A stretch of DNA of 64,000 nucleotides from Streptomyces sp. ISL-87 (GCF_018614095.1 NZ_JAGGOY010000016.1:1-64000), one strand, 5' to 3'; shown: positions 1 to 7,531, numbered from the stretch's first letter. Made by a program: numbers and translations. Notes: generated by a model from the sequence alone, not told the origin.

Positions 1-24
1 GGTCCAGCCGGCCTCGGGCACTCA

Positions 25-34
25 CTCTCACCAG
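25..34 (+). promoter_or_regulatory. CTCTCACCAG leader box, copy A
   Basis: CTCTCACCAG lies 9 nt before the ATG at 44 and runs into the ribosome-binding GGAG. The same box precedes the starts at 1221 (CTCTCGCCAG), 2215, 3019, 4108 and 6546. Any hairpin belonging to this copy is cut off by the window edge. Confidence 0.55.
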
Positions 35-43
35 GAGACAGAG

Positions 44-670
44 ATGGAACAGCGGCCCACCGTCGCAGACCTTGCCCACCCGATCGCCGTCGCGCTCGGC
101 GGGACCTGGCGACCGCAGCAGGGTTACCACGGCGTTCAGGAGCTGCATCACGCCGCCACCCTCACCCACCCCGACAGTCGACAACTGCACCTTTCCGAGC
201 GCTTCGATGACCCCGGATACGTCCACATCCGGGGCGCATTCCCCGCCACGGACTACCCGTTCCGCAGGGGCGAGCGCGACAGCGTCCGCGTCGCGATGAG
301 CGAGGACCCCGCAGGCATCGCCGCCCTGATCTCCGGCGATCTGATCCCTTTGCACCGCGACGTTCACGAGCGCGTGAAGCAGCACAACCGCGAACAGGCC
401 GAGACGCGACGGGACGTCGAAGAACTCGCCCGCGACATCTCCGACCGGCTTCCCGGAGCCCGAACCCGACTCGACGGGACATGCGCCTACATCTACATGA
501 ACCTTGAGCCGGGCGAAGTGCGAATCGGACTTGACGGGGGCACCGTGAACGTCGTACTCAACGACGCACCCCGGATAATCGCCGATGCCGTCGTATTTGC
601 AGTAAGCCGATTTCTGCCCCACGTCCAGACCCCCGAGGATGAGCACGGCGAGCACGAATACGCCCTCTAA
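44..670 (+). CDS. Hypothetical element protein, 208 aa
   Basis: I do not recognise a family. The ATG at 44 is preceded by GGAGA at a good distance and by the shared CTCTCACCAG box. The product is soluble and mildly acidic, with no signal peptide, membrane segment or Cys cluster. A helical, charged middle (about residues 105-140) separates two mixed regions. It is the first visible gene of the plus-strand small-gene set. Shared leaders with the ArdC-like and DUF3560 genes suggest co-regulation, possibly early establishment in a recipient, but that is inference. Confidence 0.7.
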   Translation: MEQRPTVADLAHPIAVALGGTWRPQQGYHGVQELHHAATLTHPDSRQLHLSERFDDPGYVHIRGAFPATDYPFRRGERDSVRVAMSEDPAGIAALISGDLIPLHRDVHERVKQHNREQAETRRDVEELARDISDRLPGARTRLDGTCAYIYMNLEPGEVRIGLDGGTVNVVLNDAPRIIADAVVFAVSRFLPHVQTPEDEHGEHEYAL

Positions 671-736
671 CCCCCTGGCATTTCTGGCGGCGTGCTCCCG
701 TAGCGCGCCGCCCCCTCCGCGGCGAAAGGCTATGTG

Positions 737-1096
737 ATGAGCGCCGACATATTCGTTATCGAGCCGCGATGGACCGTGCAGGCCCCGCACCTCCGGTGCA
801 CGCTCAAACGGGGTCTTGCGCTCCAGGCAACACAAAATGTCTGGTCCGACACCGAGCACATCAATAACGCGGTAGCGATGGCTTACGCAAATGAACTCCC
901 GGATTCCGGCCGATGGTTGCTCACCCGGTCACAACTCCGCACGCTCAAAATTGCGATTGAGTGGCGCAGGGGAACGCGCGCGGCCAACGACCGGCATACC
1001 GCCCCGGATATCCTCGAACACTGGACGGAAATTGAAGACCAGGTCATAGAGGCATACCGAGCGGCGAGCCACGCGGAAGGGCTGTACTGGATCTGA
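737..1096 (+). CDS. Hypothetical protein, 119 aa
   Basis: I do not recognise a family. Two starts are possible: GTG at 734 and ATG at 737. GAAAGG about 7 nt upstream favours ATG. The product has no membrane segment or signal peptide and carries Trp-rich helical stretches. It follows the previous gene by 66 bp and has no CTCTCACCAG leader, so it is probably co-transcribed with that gene. Confidence 0.6.
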   Translation: MSADIFVIEPRWTVQAPHLRCTLKRGLALQATQNVWSDTEHINNAVAMAYANELPDSGRWLLTRSQLRTLKIAIEWRRGTRAANDRHTAPDILEHWTEIEDQVIEAYRAASHAEGLYWI

Positions 1097-1100
1097 AAGG

Positions 1101-1208
1101 TTGCCGAATAGCCAAGAACATGGTTTAATTAGTGATGTCGGAAGGGGAGGGCAACACCCCGACCGACTCCCGGGGGTCAGCCGGCCCCGGACGCCCATCT
1201 CTCGCCAG
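1101..1208 (+). promoter_or_regulatory. Promoter and structured leader, copy B (ArdC-like gene)
   Basis: A TTGCCG -35-like box at 1101-1106 and TTTAAT at 1124-1129, inside GGTTTAATTA, are separated by 17 nt. The transcript would begin near the base of a hairpin: GTCGG (1137-1141) and GGGG (1144-1147) pair with CCCC (1157-1160) and CCGAC (1163-1167), with loop AGGGCAACA (1148-1156). CTCTCGCCAG (1199-1208) then leads into AGGAGG and the ATG at 1221. The arrangement matches copy C at 2093-2202. Confidence 0.65.
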
Positions 1209-1220
1209 GAGGACCGCGAA

Positions 1221-2096
1221 ATGCCCCGCAAGCCGAAGATGACCGACGAAGAACGCCGCGCCTACAGCGCGAAGATGCGCGGAGAACTCGAAGCGGTGAT
1301 GGATCGAGCGTACGGCGCGATGGTCGCCAGTGAGGATTTCTGGGCAGTGGTCATGCGTACCGCCGCGACGCTGGCGGACCGGAGCCCCGTCAACTCCATT
1401 GCCGTAGCCGTCCAGTGCCCCCACGCCACCCGCGTACTCAGCTCCGGAGACTGGCGGAAGGCCGGACGCTTCCCGGCCAAGGGGTCCACCTCCATCCGCA
1501 TATGGACGCCGATCAAGCGGCGGTCCGAAAGTGGGCAGGATGCGACGGCCACGGCCGCCGACGGGCAGCAGCAGGCGCCGGGCGAGGCTACCGCCGAGGG
1601 GGAGGGTTGGAAGGTCTCAGGCTTCAAGGCCGGGCCCGTTTTCGACATCAGCCAGACCGACGGCGACGCCTACGAGCCGCCCGCCGCCGCCCCCCTCGCC
1701 GTCGAGACCATCCGGGATTCCCTGATCACGCAGTACCGGGATGCGTACCACGAGGACCCCGAGCAGTCCGGAGGATTCGACTTCACCCGAGACGCCCCGG
1801 ACAACGTCGCGCGCATTCTCCTGTACGGCCACGCGTGGCGACGCATCACCGAGGCGGACGCCCCTCTTCCCGGTCAGCACGCGGCCGAGGTTGCTTCAGC
1901 CGCCCACGTCGCCGCGCTGATCCTCGGAATCGCCCCCGGACCGGTCGTCATGCCCCCGCTCGCGGGCATCATCACCCAGGACAAGAAGCCCCCGGTTCAC
2001 GAGTCCGCCGTCCGGGTTATCGAGACTGGCCGCGCCATCGCCCACGCCGTTACTACGGCCGCCGAGCGCAGCCGCGAACTTGCCCCCATCGGTTGA
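1221..2096 (+). CDS. ArdC-like antirestriction / ssDNA-binding protein
   Basis: The N-terminal 100 residues resemble the ArdC N-terminal domain. ArdC-type proteins bind single-stranded DNA and protect conjugating DNA from host restriction. The visible signature is a Ser/Asn-rich region followed by DWRKAGRFPAKGSTSIRIW and then an acidic, Gln-rich linker. The C-terminal half (about 170-290) is helical and lacks an HExxH metallopeptidase motif, so this is not the two-domain ArdC with protease. The ATG at 1221 has a strong AGGAGG and the shared structured leader. Placement among mobile-element genes near a relaxase fits an anti-restriction role. The family call rests on residue pattern only. Confidence 0.6.
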   Translation: MPRKPKMTDEERRAYSAKMRGELEAVMDRAYGAMVASEDFWAVVMRTAATLADRSPVNSIAVAVQCPHATRVLSSGDWRKAGRFPAKGSTSIRIWTPIKRRSESGQDATATAADGQQQAPGEATAEGEGWKVSGFKAGPVFDISQTDGDAYEPPAAAPLAVETIRDSLITQYRDAYHEDPEQSGGFDFTRDAPDNVARILLYGHAWRRITEADAPLPGQHAAEVASAAHVAALILGIAPGPVVMPPLAGIITQDKKPPVHESAVRVIETGRAIAHAVTTAAERSRELAPIG

Positions 2097-2202
2097 CCCA
2101 AGCCTAGAAACATGGTTTAATTAATGGTGTCGGAGGGGGAGGGCAACACCCCCGACCGACACCCCCGCCGGGGCCGACCGGCCCGGCGGAACCTCTCACC
2201 AG
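2093..2202 (+). promoter_or_regulatory. Promoter and structured leader, copy C
   Basis: TTGACC (2093-2098) and TTTAAT (2116-2121, in GGTTTAATTA) have an ideal 17-nt spacer. The predicted 5' hairpin has outer helix GGTGTCGG (2126-2133) with CCGACACC (2156-2163), inner helix GGGGG (2135-2139) with CCCCC (2149-2153), and loop AGGGCAACA (2140-2148). A-versus-GA mismatches separate the helices. CTCTCACCAG follows at 2193-2202, 12 nt before the start codon. Confidence 0.7.
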
Positions 2203-2214
2203 ACAGGACACGAC

Positions 2215-2637
2215 ATGCTCACCACGCGACAGACCCCCACCGTCCAGGACTTCCCCACCGCGACGCTCGTACTGGCCGGACCCTGGTTCCGGGGCCACCA
2301 GCTCGACACCCGCCCCGCCGTCGTCGTCGGCCCGTTCGGCGGACCGGAGTTCGCGGACGAGGCCACCATGTCCGTGGTCTGGTACTTCACCCTGGGGACC
2401 CCGCAGCCCGGCGACAGCGTCCAGGCGATGTTCCCGCACGAGCTGACGCCGATTGACGACACGCTGACCACGATGCACCAGGACACGTTCCGCGACATCG
2501 TCCGCAGCCTGCGCCGGGGCCGGTTCGCCTACGACGACGGGGACGCATTCCGCGCCGCAGTGCGCCAGGCATGGCGCGAGCGGACCGGACTGGCCGACGT
2601 CGACCCGGCCGCGCGCCACACGCTCCACCGAAGCTGA
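2215..2637 (+). CDS. Hypothetical protein, 140 aa
   Basis: I do not recognise a family. The ATG at 2215 follows AGGACACGAC and the complete structured leader. The product is soluble, with a beta-rich N-terminal two-thirds and a helical C-terminus (about residues 95-135). No Cys motif, signal or membrane segment is present. Having its own consensus promoter implies separate control from the upstream ArdC-like gene. Confidence 0.65.
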   Translation: MLTTRQTPTVQDFPTATLVLAGPWFRGHQLDTRPAVVVGPFGGPEFADEATMSVVWYFTLGTPQPGDSVQAMFPHELTPIDDTLTTMHQDTFRDIVRSLRRGRFAYDDGDAFRAAVRQAWRERTGLADVDPAARHTLHRS

Positions 2638-2649
2638 TCACGGCCCCGA

Positions 2650-2680
2650 CGGTCCGGGGGAGGGCAACACCCCCGGACCG
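2650..2680 (+). promoter_or_regulatory. Hairpin with conserved AGGGCAACA loop, copy D
   Basis: GGTCCGGGGG (2651-2660) and CCCCCGGACC (2670-2679) form a perfect stem, extended by one C-G pair, around the same loop AGGGCAACA (2661-2669) as copies B and C. There is no GGTTTAATTA box. It starts 13 bp after the previous stop codon, so it could sit inside a read-through transcript and act on the DUF3560 gene at 3019. Its stem sequence differs from B and C while the loop is kept. Confidence 0.55.
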
Positions 2681-2855
2681 GCAGGCTCCCCAGCACCCAA
2701 GCGGACACCCCTTCGGGGCGGCCGAACAGGTCCGGTGCGTTCACCGCCGCCGGCCGACTCCGCCGCAGGCGGCTCCGTCGACCGCCGTCGGGCACCGGAC
2801 CGCGAAGGACGCGCCCCGCGGGGGCGCGGCAGCCCCTGCCGTCGCGCAGGGCGCG

Positions 2856-2940
2856 ACGGCCCGCGAGCCGATCGTCCCTCACGGCCCGCGAGCCGATCGT
2901 CCCTCACGGCCCGCGAGCCGATCGTCCCTCACGGCCCGCG
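2856..2940. repeat. 25-bp tandem direct repeat, 3.4 copies
   Basis: Units at 2856-2880, 2881-2905 and 2906-2930 are identical 25-mers beginning ACGGCCCGCGAGCCGATCGT. A fourth is partial (2931-2940). They lie in the 381-bp leader between the genes at 2215-2637 and 3019-4038. Perfect identity indicates recent expansion or an iteron-like binding array. Confidence 0.85.
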
Positions 2941-2969
2941 CCCGTGGTGCAGCACCGCCGCCAACGCAA

Positions 2970-3004
2970 GGTCCGGCGATCGCCGGACCAAAGACTCTCA
3001 CCAG
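2970..3004 (+). promoter_or_regulatory. 20-bp palindrome plus CTCTCACCAG box before DUF3560 gene
   Basis: Positions 2970-2989 are a perfect 20-bp palindrome (GGTCCGGCGATCGCCGGACC). Its GGTCCGG and CCGGACC arms are the same as those of hairpin D (2650-2680), so alternative pairing between the two elements is possible. CTCTCACCAG follows at 2995-3004, 14 nt before the ATG at 3019. Confidence 0.55.
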
Positions 3005-3018
3005 AAAAAACCAGTTCA

Positions 3019-4038
3019 ATGACTATCGGAATCACGCACACCCGCCGGGCAGGCACCCTGATCGAGGGCACGAGCCGGGGCGACAGTTCGGCCGAGATCC
3101 TGCGGCTCCGCGAGTACGGCAGGACCGGGCGCCAGCCCTTCCGCTGGAGCAGGCACCTTGGCTGCTGGTACCTCCCGCACAGCCGCGACCACGCCACCTA
3201 CACCCCCTCGCTCGAACTCCTCGCACAGCGTCTCCGGGAGAAGGGGTTTGAGGTCGAGCTGACCATCGACAACGCCGACCGCCGCAGCTTCAGCGAGGCC
3301 GAGCAGGACCGCGAGGAGCGAGCGGAGGACAGGGCCGAGCGGTTCGCCGGGTACGCCGACAGCGCCGCCCGGAATTCCCAGGCTGCGTGGAAGTCCGGCA
3401 GGGAGATAGCCGACAACATTCCCTTCGGCCAGCCGATCCTGGTCGGTCACCATTCCGAGCGTCACGCGCGACGGGATCGAGAGCGGATCGACAACGCGAT
3501 GCGCAAGAGCATCAGCGAAGGCGACCGCGCCCAGCACTGGGCCGACCGCGAGCGAGCCGCCGCTAACTACGAGCAGTTTCGGAAGAACCCCGGCCGCACC
3601 CTCCGCCGCCTCGAAAAGCTGCGGACCGATCTCCGCGCGGTGGAGAAGTGGCAGCGCGGCGAGTCCGCCAAGGGATACTTCCGCAACCCTGGGGACCCGG
3701 AGCTGGAGATCCGGCACCAGGAGCTGACCGAGGAGATCGAGCACTGGCAGACGGCCATCAAGGAGGCCGAGACCAAGGGCTTCAAGGTGTGGTCGAAGGC
3801 CGATTTCCAGCGCGGGGACTTCGTGCTCCACCGAGGCACCTGGTACGAGGTCCTGCGCGTCAACGCCAAGAGCGTGACCATCCCGCACATCCACAACGGC
3901 GTCGGTGAGTTCGTCGTGCGCGCCACCGGTAACCGGCTCGACTGGACGTGGACGGCCCCGTACGACGACGTGTCGGGACGGATGAGCGCCGACGAGATGC
4001 AGCAGAAGGCACCGGACGCTTCGGCCGCCGCCGCGTAA
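3019..4038 (+). CDS. DUF3560 domain protein
   Basis: The family signature is GQPILVGHHSERHARRDRER at about residues 140-159, the conserved core of DUF3560, found mainly on plasmids and mobile elements. Its biochemical role is not established. The N-terminus (1-90) is a compact basic mixed domain. Residues 95-135 and 165-250 are strongly charged and helical, likely coiled coil. The C-terminal 80 residues look like a beta-rich module. The start at ATG 3019 is set by the CTCTCACCAG box, although the Shine-Dalgarno is weak (CCAGAAAAAACC), so translation may depend on the leader. Upstream in-frame codons back to 2944 cross the palindrome and are unlikely to be coding. Confidence 0.75.
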   Translation: MTIGITHTRRAGTLIEGTSRGDSSAEILRLREYGRTGRQPFRWSRHLGCWYLPHSRDHATYTPSLELLAQRLREKGFEVELTIDNADRRSFSEAEQDREERAEDRAERFAGYADSAARNSQAAWKSGREIADNIPFGQPILVGHHSERHARRDRERIDNAMRKSISEGDRAQHWADRERAAANYEQFRKNPGRTLRRLEKLRTDLRAVEKWQRGESAKGYFRNPGDPELEIRHQELTEEIEHWQTAIKEAETKGFKVWSKADFQRGDFVLHRGTWYEVLRVNAKSVTIPHIHNGVGEFVVRATGNRLDWTWTAPYDDVSGRMSADEMQQKAPDASAAAA

Positions 4039-4041
4039 CGT

Positions 4042-4093
4042 CCCGCCCGCCCCGGCGGCCGAGCGCCCCGGGGCGGGCCCCCTCTCTCACCAG
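4042..4093 (+). promoter_or_regulatory. GC hairpin and CTCTCACCAG box before gene at 4108
   Basis: A CCCGCCCCGG arm and its complement CCGGGGCGGG form a 10-bp stem in the 69-bp gap. CTCTCACCAG follows at 4084-4093, 14 nt before the start codon. The AGGGCAACA loop is absent. The box therefore occurs in copies both with and without the loop hairpin. Confidence 0.5.
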
Positions 4094-4107
4094 AACAGGG
4101 CACCACC

Positions 4108-4806
4108 ATGACCACTCAACTCCTTGACCGGCCCGCCGCCGTCACCGTCTCCGGCGACGAGCCAGGCACCATCACCACTCCCGGCTCCGGCCAGCTCGAC
4201 CACCTGACGGCCGTACCGGAAGGGGATACCACCATCGCCCTTCAGGCCGCCATGCCGTACCGCATCGGGAACCCGGACATTCAGTGCCGCTACCCCGTGA
4301 TCGTCGGCGAAGACCGGGTCATCGGGCGGGCCTACCGCTGGCACCGTGACTGGCTGGTCATCACCAGCGAGGGAGAGCACAACCTCCGCCGCCCGCCCAA
4401 GGGCGTCCCGGGCATCGAGATGGCCGCCGCCCACCTTGCCGGGGAGCACGCCACCGGTCGCGTCACGGCCGTCCCGCTCGACCAGGTGCTAGCCGAGGCT
4501 CCCCAGCCGCTGTGCGGGCCGGTGCCCCTGCTGCACCCGCGGATGCCCGTGAACGACCGCAACGTCAAGAGCGCGCAGACGGCGTTCGCCGGTCTTGCTG
4601 AGCACTACTGGAGGGCAGTCCACACCGGGTTCCCCGGCAGTGACAACCACTGGTTTCTCTCCTGTGAGCTGTGCCCGTGGGAGGGTCCGAAGTTCTGGAG
4701 CCACCTGCGCGGGCGCAACGGCGCCCCGCCCAGCGACTACCGCCACGAGGGCGGGTGCGTCGGCAAGGAACGGGTGCGCGCGCTGATCACCGCCTACCAG
4801 CAGTAG
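4108..4806 (+). CDS. Hypothetical protein with C-terminal Cys/His cluster
   Basis: I do not recognise a named family. Near residues 189-215 it carries CELCPWEGPKFWSHLRG, then a His and a Cys about 20 residues later, a possible single zinc site. A similar C-x2-C-W-E-G motif occurs in the gene at 5737, suggesting a shared fold within the element. The N-terminal 140 residues are beta-rich. The start at ATG 4108 follows the CTCTCACCAG box. No membrane segment is present. Confidence 0.65.
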   Translation: MTTQLLDRPAAVTVSGDEPGTITTPGSGQLDHLTAVPEGDTTIALQAAMPYRIGNPDIQCRYPVIVGEDRVIGRAYRWHRDWLVITSEGEHNLRRPPKGVPGIEMAAAHLAGEHATGRVTAVPLDQVLAEAPQPLCGPVPLLHPRMPVNDRNVKSAQTAFAGLAEHYWRAVHTGFPGSDNHWFLSCELCPWEGPKFWSHLRGRNGAPPSDYRHEGGCVGKERVRALITAYQQ

Positions 4807-4862
4807 CCCGAACCCGGGGGCGGCGCGGCGCCGCCCCCGGGCACTCCTGAACGGACACCACC

Positions 4863-5291
4863 ATGCCGATCCGCCACAGCCCCGAAAGCGTCGTCATCCC
4901 GGACACCCCCGCCGGCATCCTCGAATGGGCCGCCAGCCATATCGTCCACGTCGGCATCCAACAGGGCCCCGGCCTCTTCGCCGGCCCCGGCCGCACCGCC
5001 ACCCTCCCATGCTGGCCGCGCGGCGCCCTCGAAGTCGCCGCCGGACACGGGCGGGGAGCCGCCGGCCGGACGTACGACTGGGACCGCATCCACGCAGGCC
5101 GCGACCAGGCGCTTCACATCCTCGCCGAAACGCTCGCAGGCCACCCCGTCGACGCCGACGATCCCGCCGCCGCGAAGACCGAGCACCGCGACGTGATCGA
5201 CCAGTGGAGCGCCGAGCCCGGCCGCACCGCCGAGGAAGCCGCCCAAGCCTTCCGCGACGCCGCCGCCCGCACCGACCACGCCCTGTTTTGA
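4863..5291 (+). CDS. Hypothetical small protein, 142 aa
   Basis: I do not recognise this with confidence. The layout (ILEWAASHI near the start, a region shaped like ALEVAAG, then DQALHILAETLAGH) recalls DUF6197-type actinobacterial proteins, but that is a weak resemblance. It starts at ATG 4863 with a poor Shine-Dalgarno and without the CTCTCACCAG box. It is likely the first gene of a short run with 5342 and 5737. Confidence 0.6.
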   Translation: MPIRHSPESVVIPDTPAGILEWAASHIVHVGIQQGPGLFAGPGRTATLPCWPRGALEVAAGHGRGAAGRTYDWDRIHAGRDQALHILAETLAGHPVDADDPAAAKTEHRDVIDQWSAEPGRTAEEAAQAFRDAAARTDHALF

Positions 5292-5341
5292 CGAACCGAC
5301 GCCCCGCCCACCAGCACACAGCGCACCCGAAGGCCAACAGC

Positions 5342-5740
5342 ATGGACGAGACGAAGGAATCCCGAAGCACCACCAGGACGCCGAACCGCCGAGGCGCCGC
5401 AACCCCCAGCCGGGATGGCGTCCACCGGATCAGCGTTCCCCTACAACCCCGCCTCAGCGCATCCGAACTGATCCGCGTACTCCTCGCAGCCCCGGAGGAG
5501 ACCGACCTCAGCGCCCTTGACCCCGTGGACATCCGGTCGCACATCGCCGACGTGCTCACCCAGCACGGCTTTGACGTACTCGCCCGGTCGCCGTACTACC
5601 CCTACCTCGACCGCCACCAGGACGCCCGCCGCGCGATACGCCGTGCGTACGGCGCCCGGTTCCTCGACGCACCCGCCGAGCAGGCCGTACTAGCCGATCC
5701 GCTGCGGGAAGTCCTCGCCGCCCGGAGCGAGGAAGCGTGA
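5342..5740 (+). CDS. Hypothetical protein, 132 aa
   Basis: I do not recognise a family. The ATG at 5342 has GAAGG at good spacing. An Arg/Thr-rich disordered N-terminus (1-25) precedes a helical domain with two Leu-rich helices. The stop overlaps the next start as GTGA at 5737-5740, so the two genes are translationally coupled. The open frame continues upstream of 5342 but has low-complexity Arg/Pro composition, a shadow of the gene at 4863. Confidence 0.6.
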   Translation: MDETKESRSTTRTPNRRGAATPSRDGVHRISVPLQPRLSASELIRVLLAAPEETDLSALDPVDIRSHIADVLTQHGFDVLARSPYYPYLDRHQDARRAIRRAYGARFLDAPAEQAVLADPLREVLAARSEEA

Positions 5741-6345
5741 CCGCGACCACCACCGAGCGGACCGGCGCACGAGCACGACATACGTACTACTGGCAGGTGC
5801 GAAACGCACGAACGCGCGCCCGTGTCCAAAAACAGAACGCCGCGGAGACGTGGCACATCCAGGCCGGACACCCGGGCGGCTCGTACTCCGACCTGGGCCA
5901 GGACCTCACGCCACCCGCGCACCACACCCCGACCCTGCTCGCCCGCAGCCGGCCCGGCATCCAGGACGACGACGAGTTCCGGGGAAGCTGTCTCCACTGC
6001 GACTGGGAAGGACCGACCCATCGCGGCGACCGCTGGGGCGAGGCCGACAACGCGGCGATCGAGAACGCCCACGACCACGCGTTCCCCGGCTGGCGCACCC
6101 TGCCGCCGATCACCAAGGTCAAGGAGCGGTGGGAGGCTACCCGCAGCCAACGCCTCTGGCACCAGCTGACCTCTCTGTACCCGGCGAAGTGGGTGGAGCA
6201 GGGCGCCCCGCTGGTGGTCTGGAGCCGCTACCGACACGAATCCCATGCCCCGCCGCACCGTGGACGCCCCAGCTACGAACTCCGCATCGACAGGCCCCCG
6301 AGCAACCGCAGGGAGCGCCCGACAGCACAGGAAGTCCTTTTCTGA
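5737..6345 (+). CDS. DUF6349-like protein
   Basis: The visible core is RGSCLHCDWEG at about residues 85-95, followed by ENAHDHAFPGWRTLPP at about 113-128. This pattern is typical of a small actinobacterial mobile-element family annotated as DUF6349, of unknown function. The C-x2-C plus the HDH region could bind zinc. The GTG start overlaps the upstream TGA. It is the last gene before the complex leader at 6393-6532. Confidence 0.6.
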   Translation: MTATTTERTGARARHTYYWQVRNARTRARVQKQNAAETWHIQAGHPGGSYSDLGQDLTPPAHHTPTLLARSRPGIQDDDEFRGSCLHCDWEGPTHRGDRWGEADNAAIENAHDHAFPGWRTLPPITKVKERWEATRSQRLWHQLTSLYPAKWVEQGAPLVVWSRYRHESHAPPHRGRPSYELRIDRPPSNRRERPTAQEVLF

Positions 6346-6392
6346 TGAACGCCGTCCGCCGGGCCAGAGCCCCACCACGAAACCACAAAGGT

Positions 6393-6532
6393 GGTTTAAT
6401 TACTCCGCCGTCAGCGGAGTAGGGCAACCTCCGACCGGCCGAGCGTCGAAGCGACGCCGCCCCACCCAGACAACGAGCGACGGCCAGCGCACATGGGCAA
6501 CACGGCGCTGGCCGTCAGTGTTCTCTCACCAG
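6393..6532 (+). promoter_or_regulatory. Complex leader, copy E, with two GGGCAAC loops
   Basis: GGTTTAATTA is at 6393-6402. ACTCCGC (6402-6408) can pair with GCGGAGT (6414-6420). Alternatively CGGAG (6415-6419) pairs with CTCCG (6429-6433) and leaves AGGGCAAC in the loop. The two hairpins exclude each other. A second, perfect 12-bp stem (6479-6490 with 6505-6516) presents GGGCAAC (6495-6501) in a 14-nt loop. CTCTCACCAG follows at 6523-6532. No clear -35 box sits 17 nt upstream, unlike copies B and C. Confidence 0.6.
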
Positions 6533-6545
6533 AAAGAACCCCACC

Positions 6546-6824
6546 ATGCTATGCGACCGACACCCCGACTGTCCCCAGCCCGGCGACATCGCCCAGCTCA
6601 AGAGGGGTAACAGCCTCGGCGCCGACGACACCGACAGCTTCGTCATCGTCGAGGACTTCCCGCCGACCGGCCGGCACCTCGTGCTCAACCTCCCCGCCGA
6701 CCACTCCGGCCGCGCCGACTGGGCCGCCGCCGTCCCCCTGGATGACATAGCCACCCTCACCCGCCTCGAACCGACCGGCAGCCGCTCATGGGCGCCGGCC
6801 CCGGAACCGGACGCCACCGAATGA
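6546..6824 (+). CDS. Hypothetical small protein, 92 aa
   Basis: I do not recognise a family. It begins CDRHPDCPQPGDIAQL, with two Cys six residues apart, and continues as a small beta-rich domain. The start at ATG 6546 follows the longest structured leader in the window. It ends overlapping a possible ATGA restart at 6821, but the stronger start of the next gene lies at 6869. Confidence 0.6.
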   Translation: MLCDRHPDCPQPGDIAQLKRGNSLGADDTDSFVIVEDFPPTGRHLVLNLPADHSGRADWAAAVPLDDIATLTRLEPTGSRSWAPAPEPDATE

Positions 6825-6868
6825 CCCCGCCGAGCGGTCACGCCCCCGACTACGAACAGGAGACGACC

Positions 6869-7531
6869 GTGCCCCGCAAGACCGGCCGCACGCTCTACTC
6901 ACGTGCCGACCTGCGCAAGGTCCACAACATCAGCGAGCCCACGCTCCAGAACCTCTGGACCGACCGCGAGAACAACGGCCACCCGCCCGTCACGGAGAAC
7001 ATCGACGGCGTCATGCACTGGGACGGCGACGTCTGGGCGAAGTGGCACCACGAACTCCAGCGCCAGCGAGCCGCCGCGAACACCACGAACCCGCCGAAGC
7101 TCGACGGCGACCCAGAAGAGGAAGTGGGACCGGCGGAGGCGGCGCGTGTCTGCGGATTCTCCGACTCCGCCACCGTCTCGCACTACGTCGAGAACCCGCC
7201 GGAGGGGTGGCCCGCGCCCGACGGTTGGGACGAGCTGCCGACCCGGCGTCGCCCGAAGTGGAAGCGGTGGCGGCTCTGGCAGTACGTCGCAGAGCGGAAG
7301 GGGCGCGGACATGCCGGCGGACGGCCCCGGGGCCGCCGCGGACTGGCCTACCCCTACCAGGGAGACGAACGGCTCACGCTTGCCCGGAAGGCTCTCGCCG
7401 CGAACCCGGGAGCTAAGAATGCCGACCTGATCGCGGGGCTTCAGGACCAGACGGAGAAGACGTACTCCCGTACGGTTTGGAACCTGATCCTCAAGTCCGC
7501 CCGCGAGCACCCGGAGGAGGACTCGTCATGA
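6869..7531 (+). CDS. Putative DNA-binding protein with two HTH-like segments
   Basis: The first segment (about residues 10-55: LYSRADLRKVHNISEPTLQN, then a DGVMHWDGDVW strand) resembles the excisionase/MerR-like helix-turn-helix found in recombination directionality factors. The second (about 95-150) has GPAEAARVCGFSDSATVSHY followed by basic Arg/Lys-rich stretches. The GTG at 6869 has AGGAG a few bases upstream; ATG 6821 (ATGA overlap) is an alternative adding 16 residues. It could regulate excision or the small-gene operon. Confidence in DNA binding is moderate; the exact role is not visible. Confidence 0.6.
   Translation: MPRKTGRTLYSRADLRKVHNISEPTLQNLWTDRENNGHPPVTENIDGVMHWDGDVWAKWHHELQRQRAAANTTNPPKLDGDPEEEVGPAEAARVCGFSDSATVSHYVENPPEGWPAPDGWDELPTRRRPKWKRWRLWQYVAERKGRGHAGGRPRGRRGLAYPYQGDERLTLARKALAANPGAKNADLIAGLQDQTEKTYSRTVWNLILKSAREHPEEDSS

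Noticed and set aside
2856..2940. CRISPR-like repeat array
   Set aside because: The 25-bp units are contiguous with no spacers and no cas genes are present. It is a simple tandem repeat.
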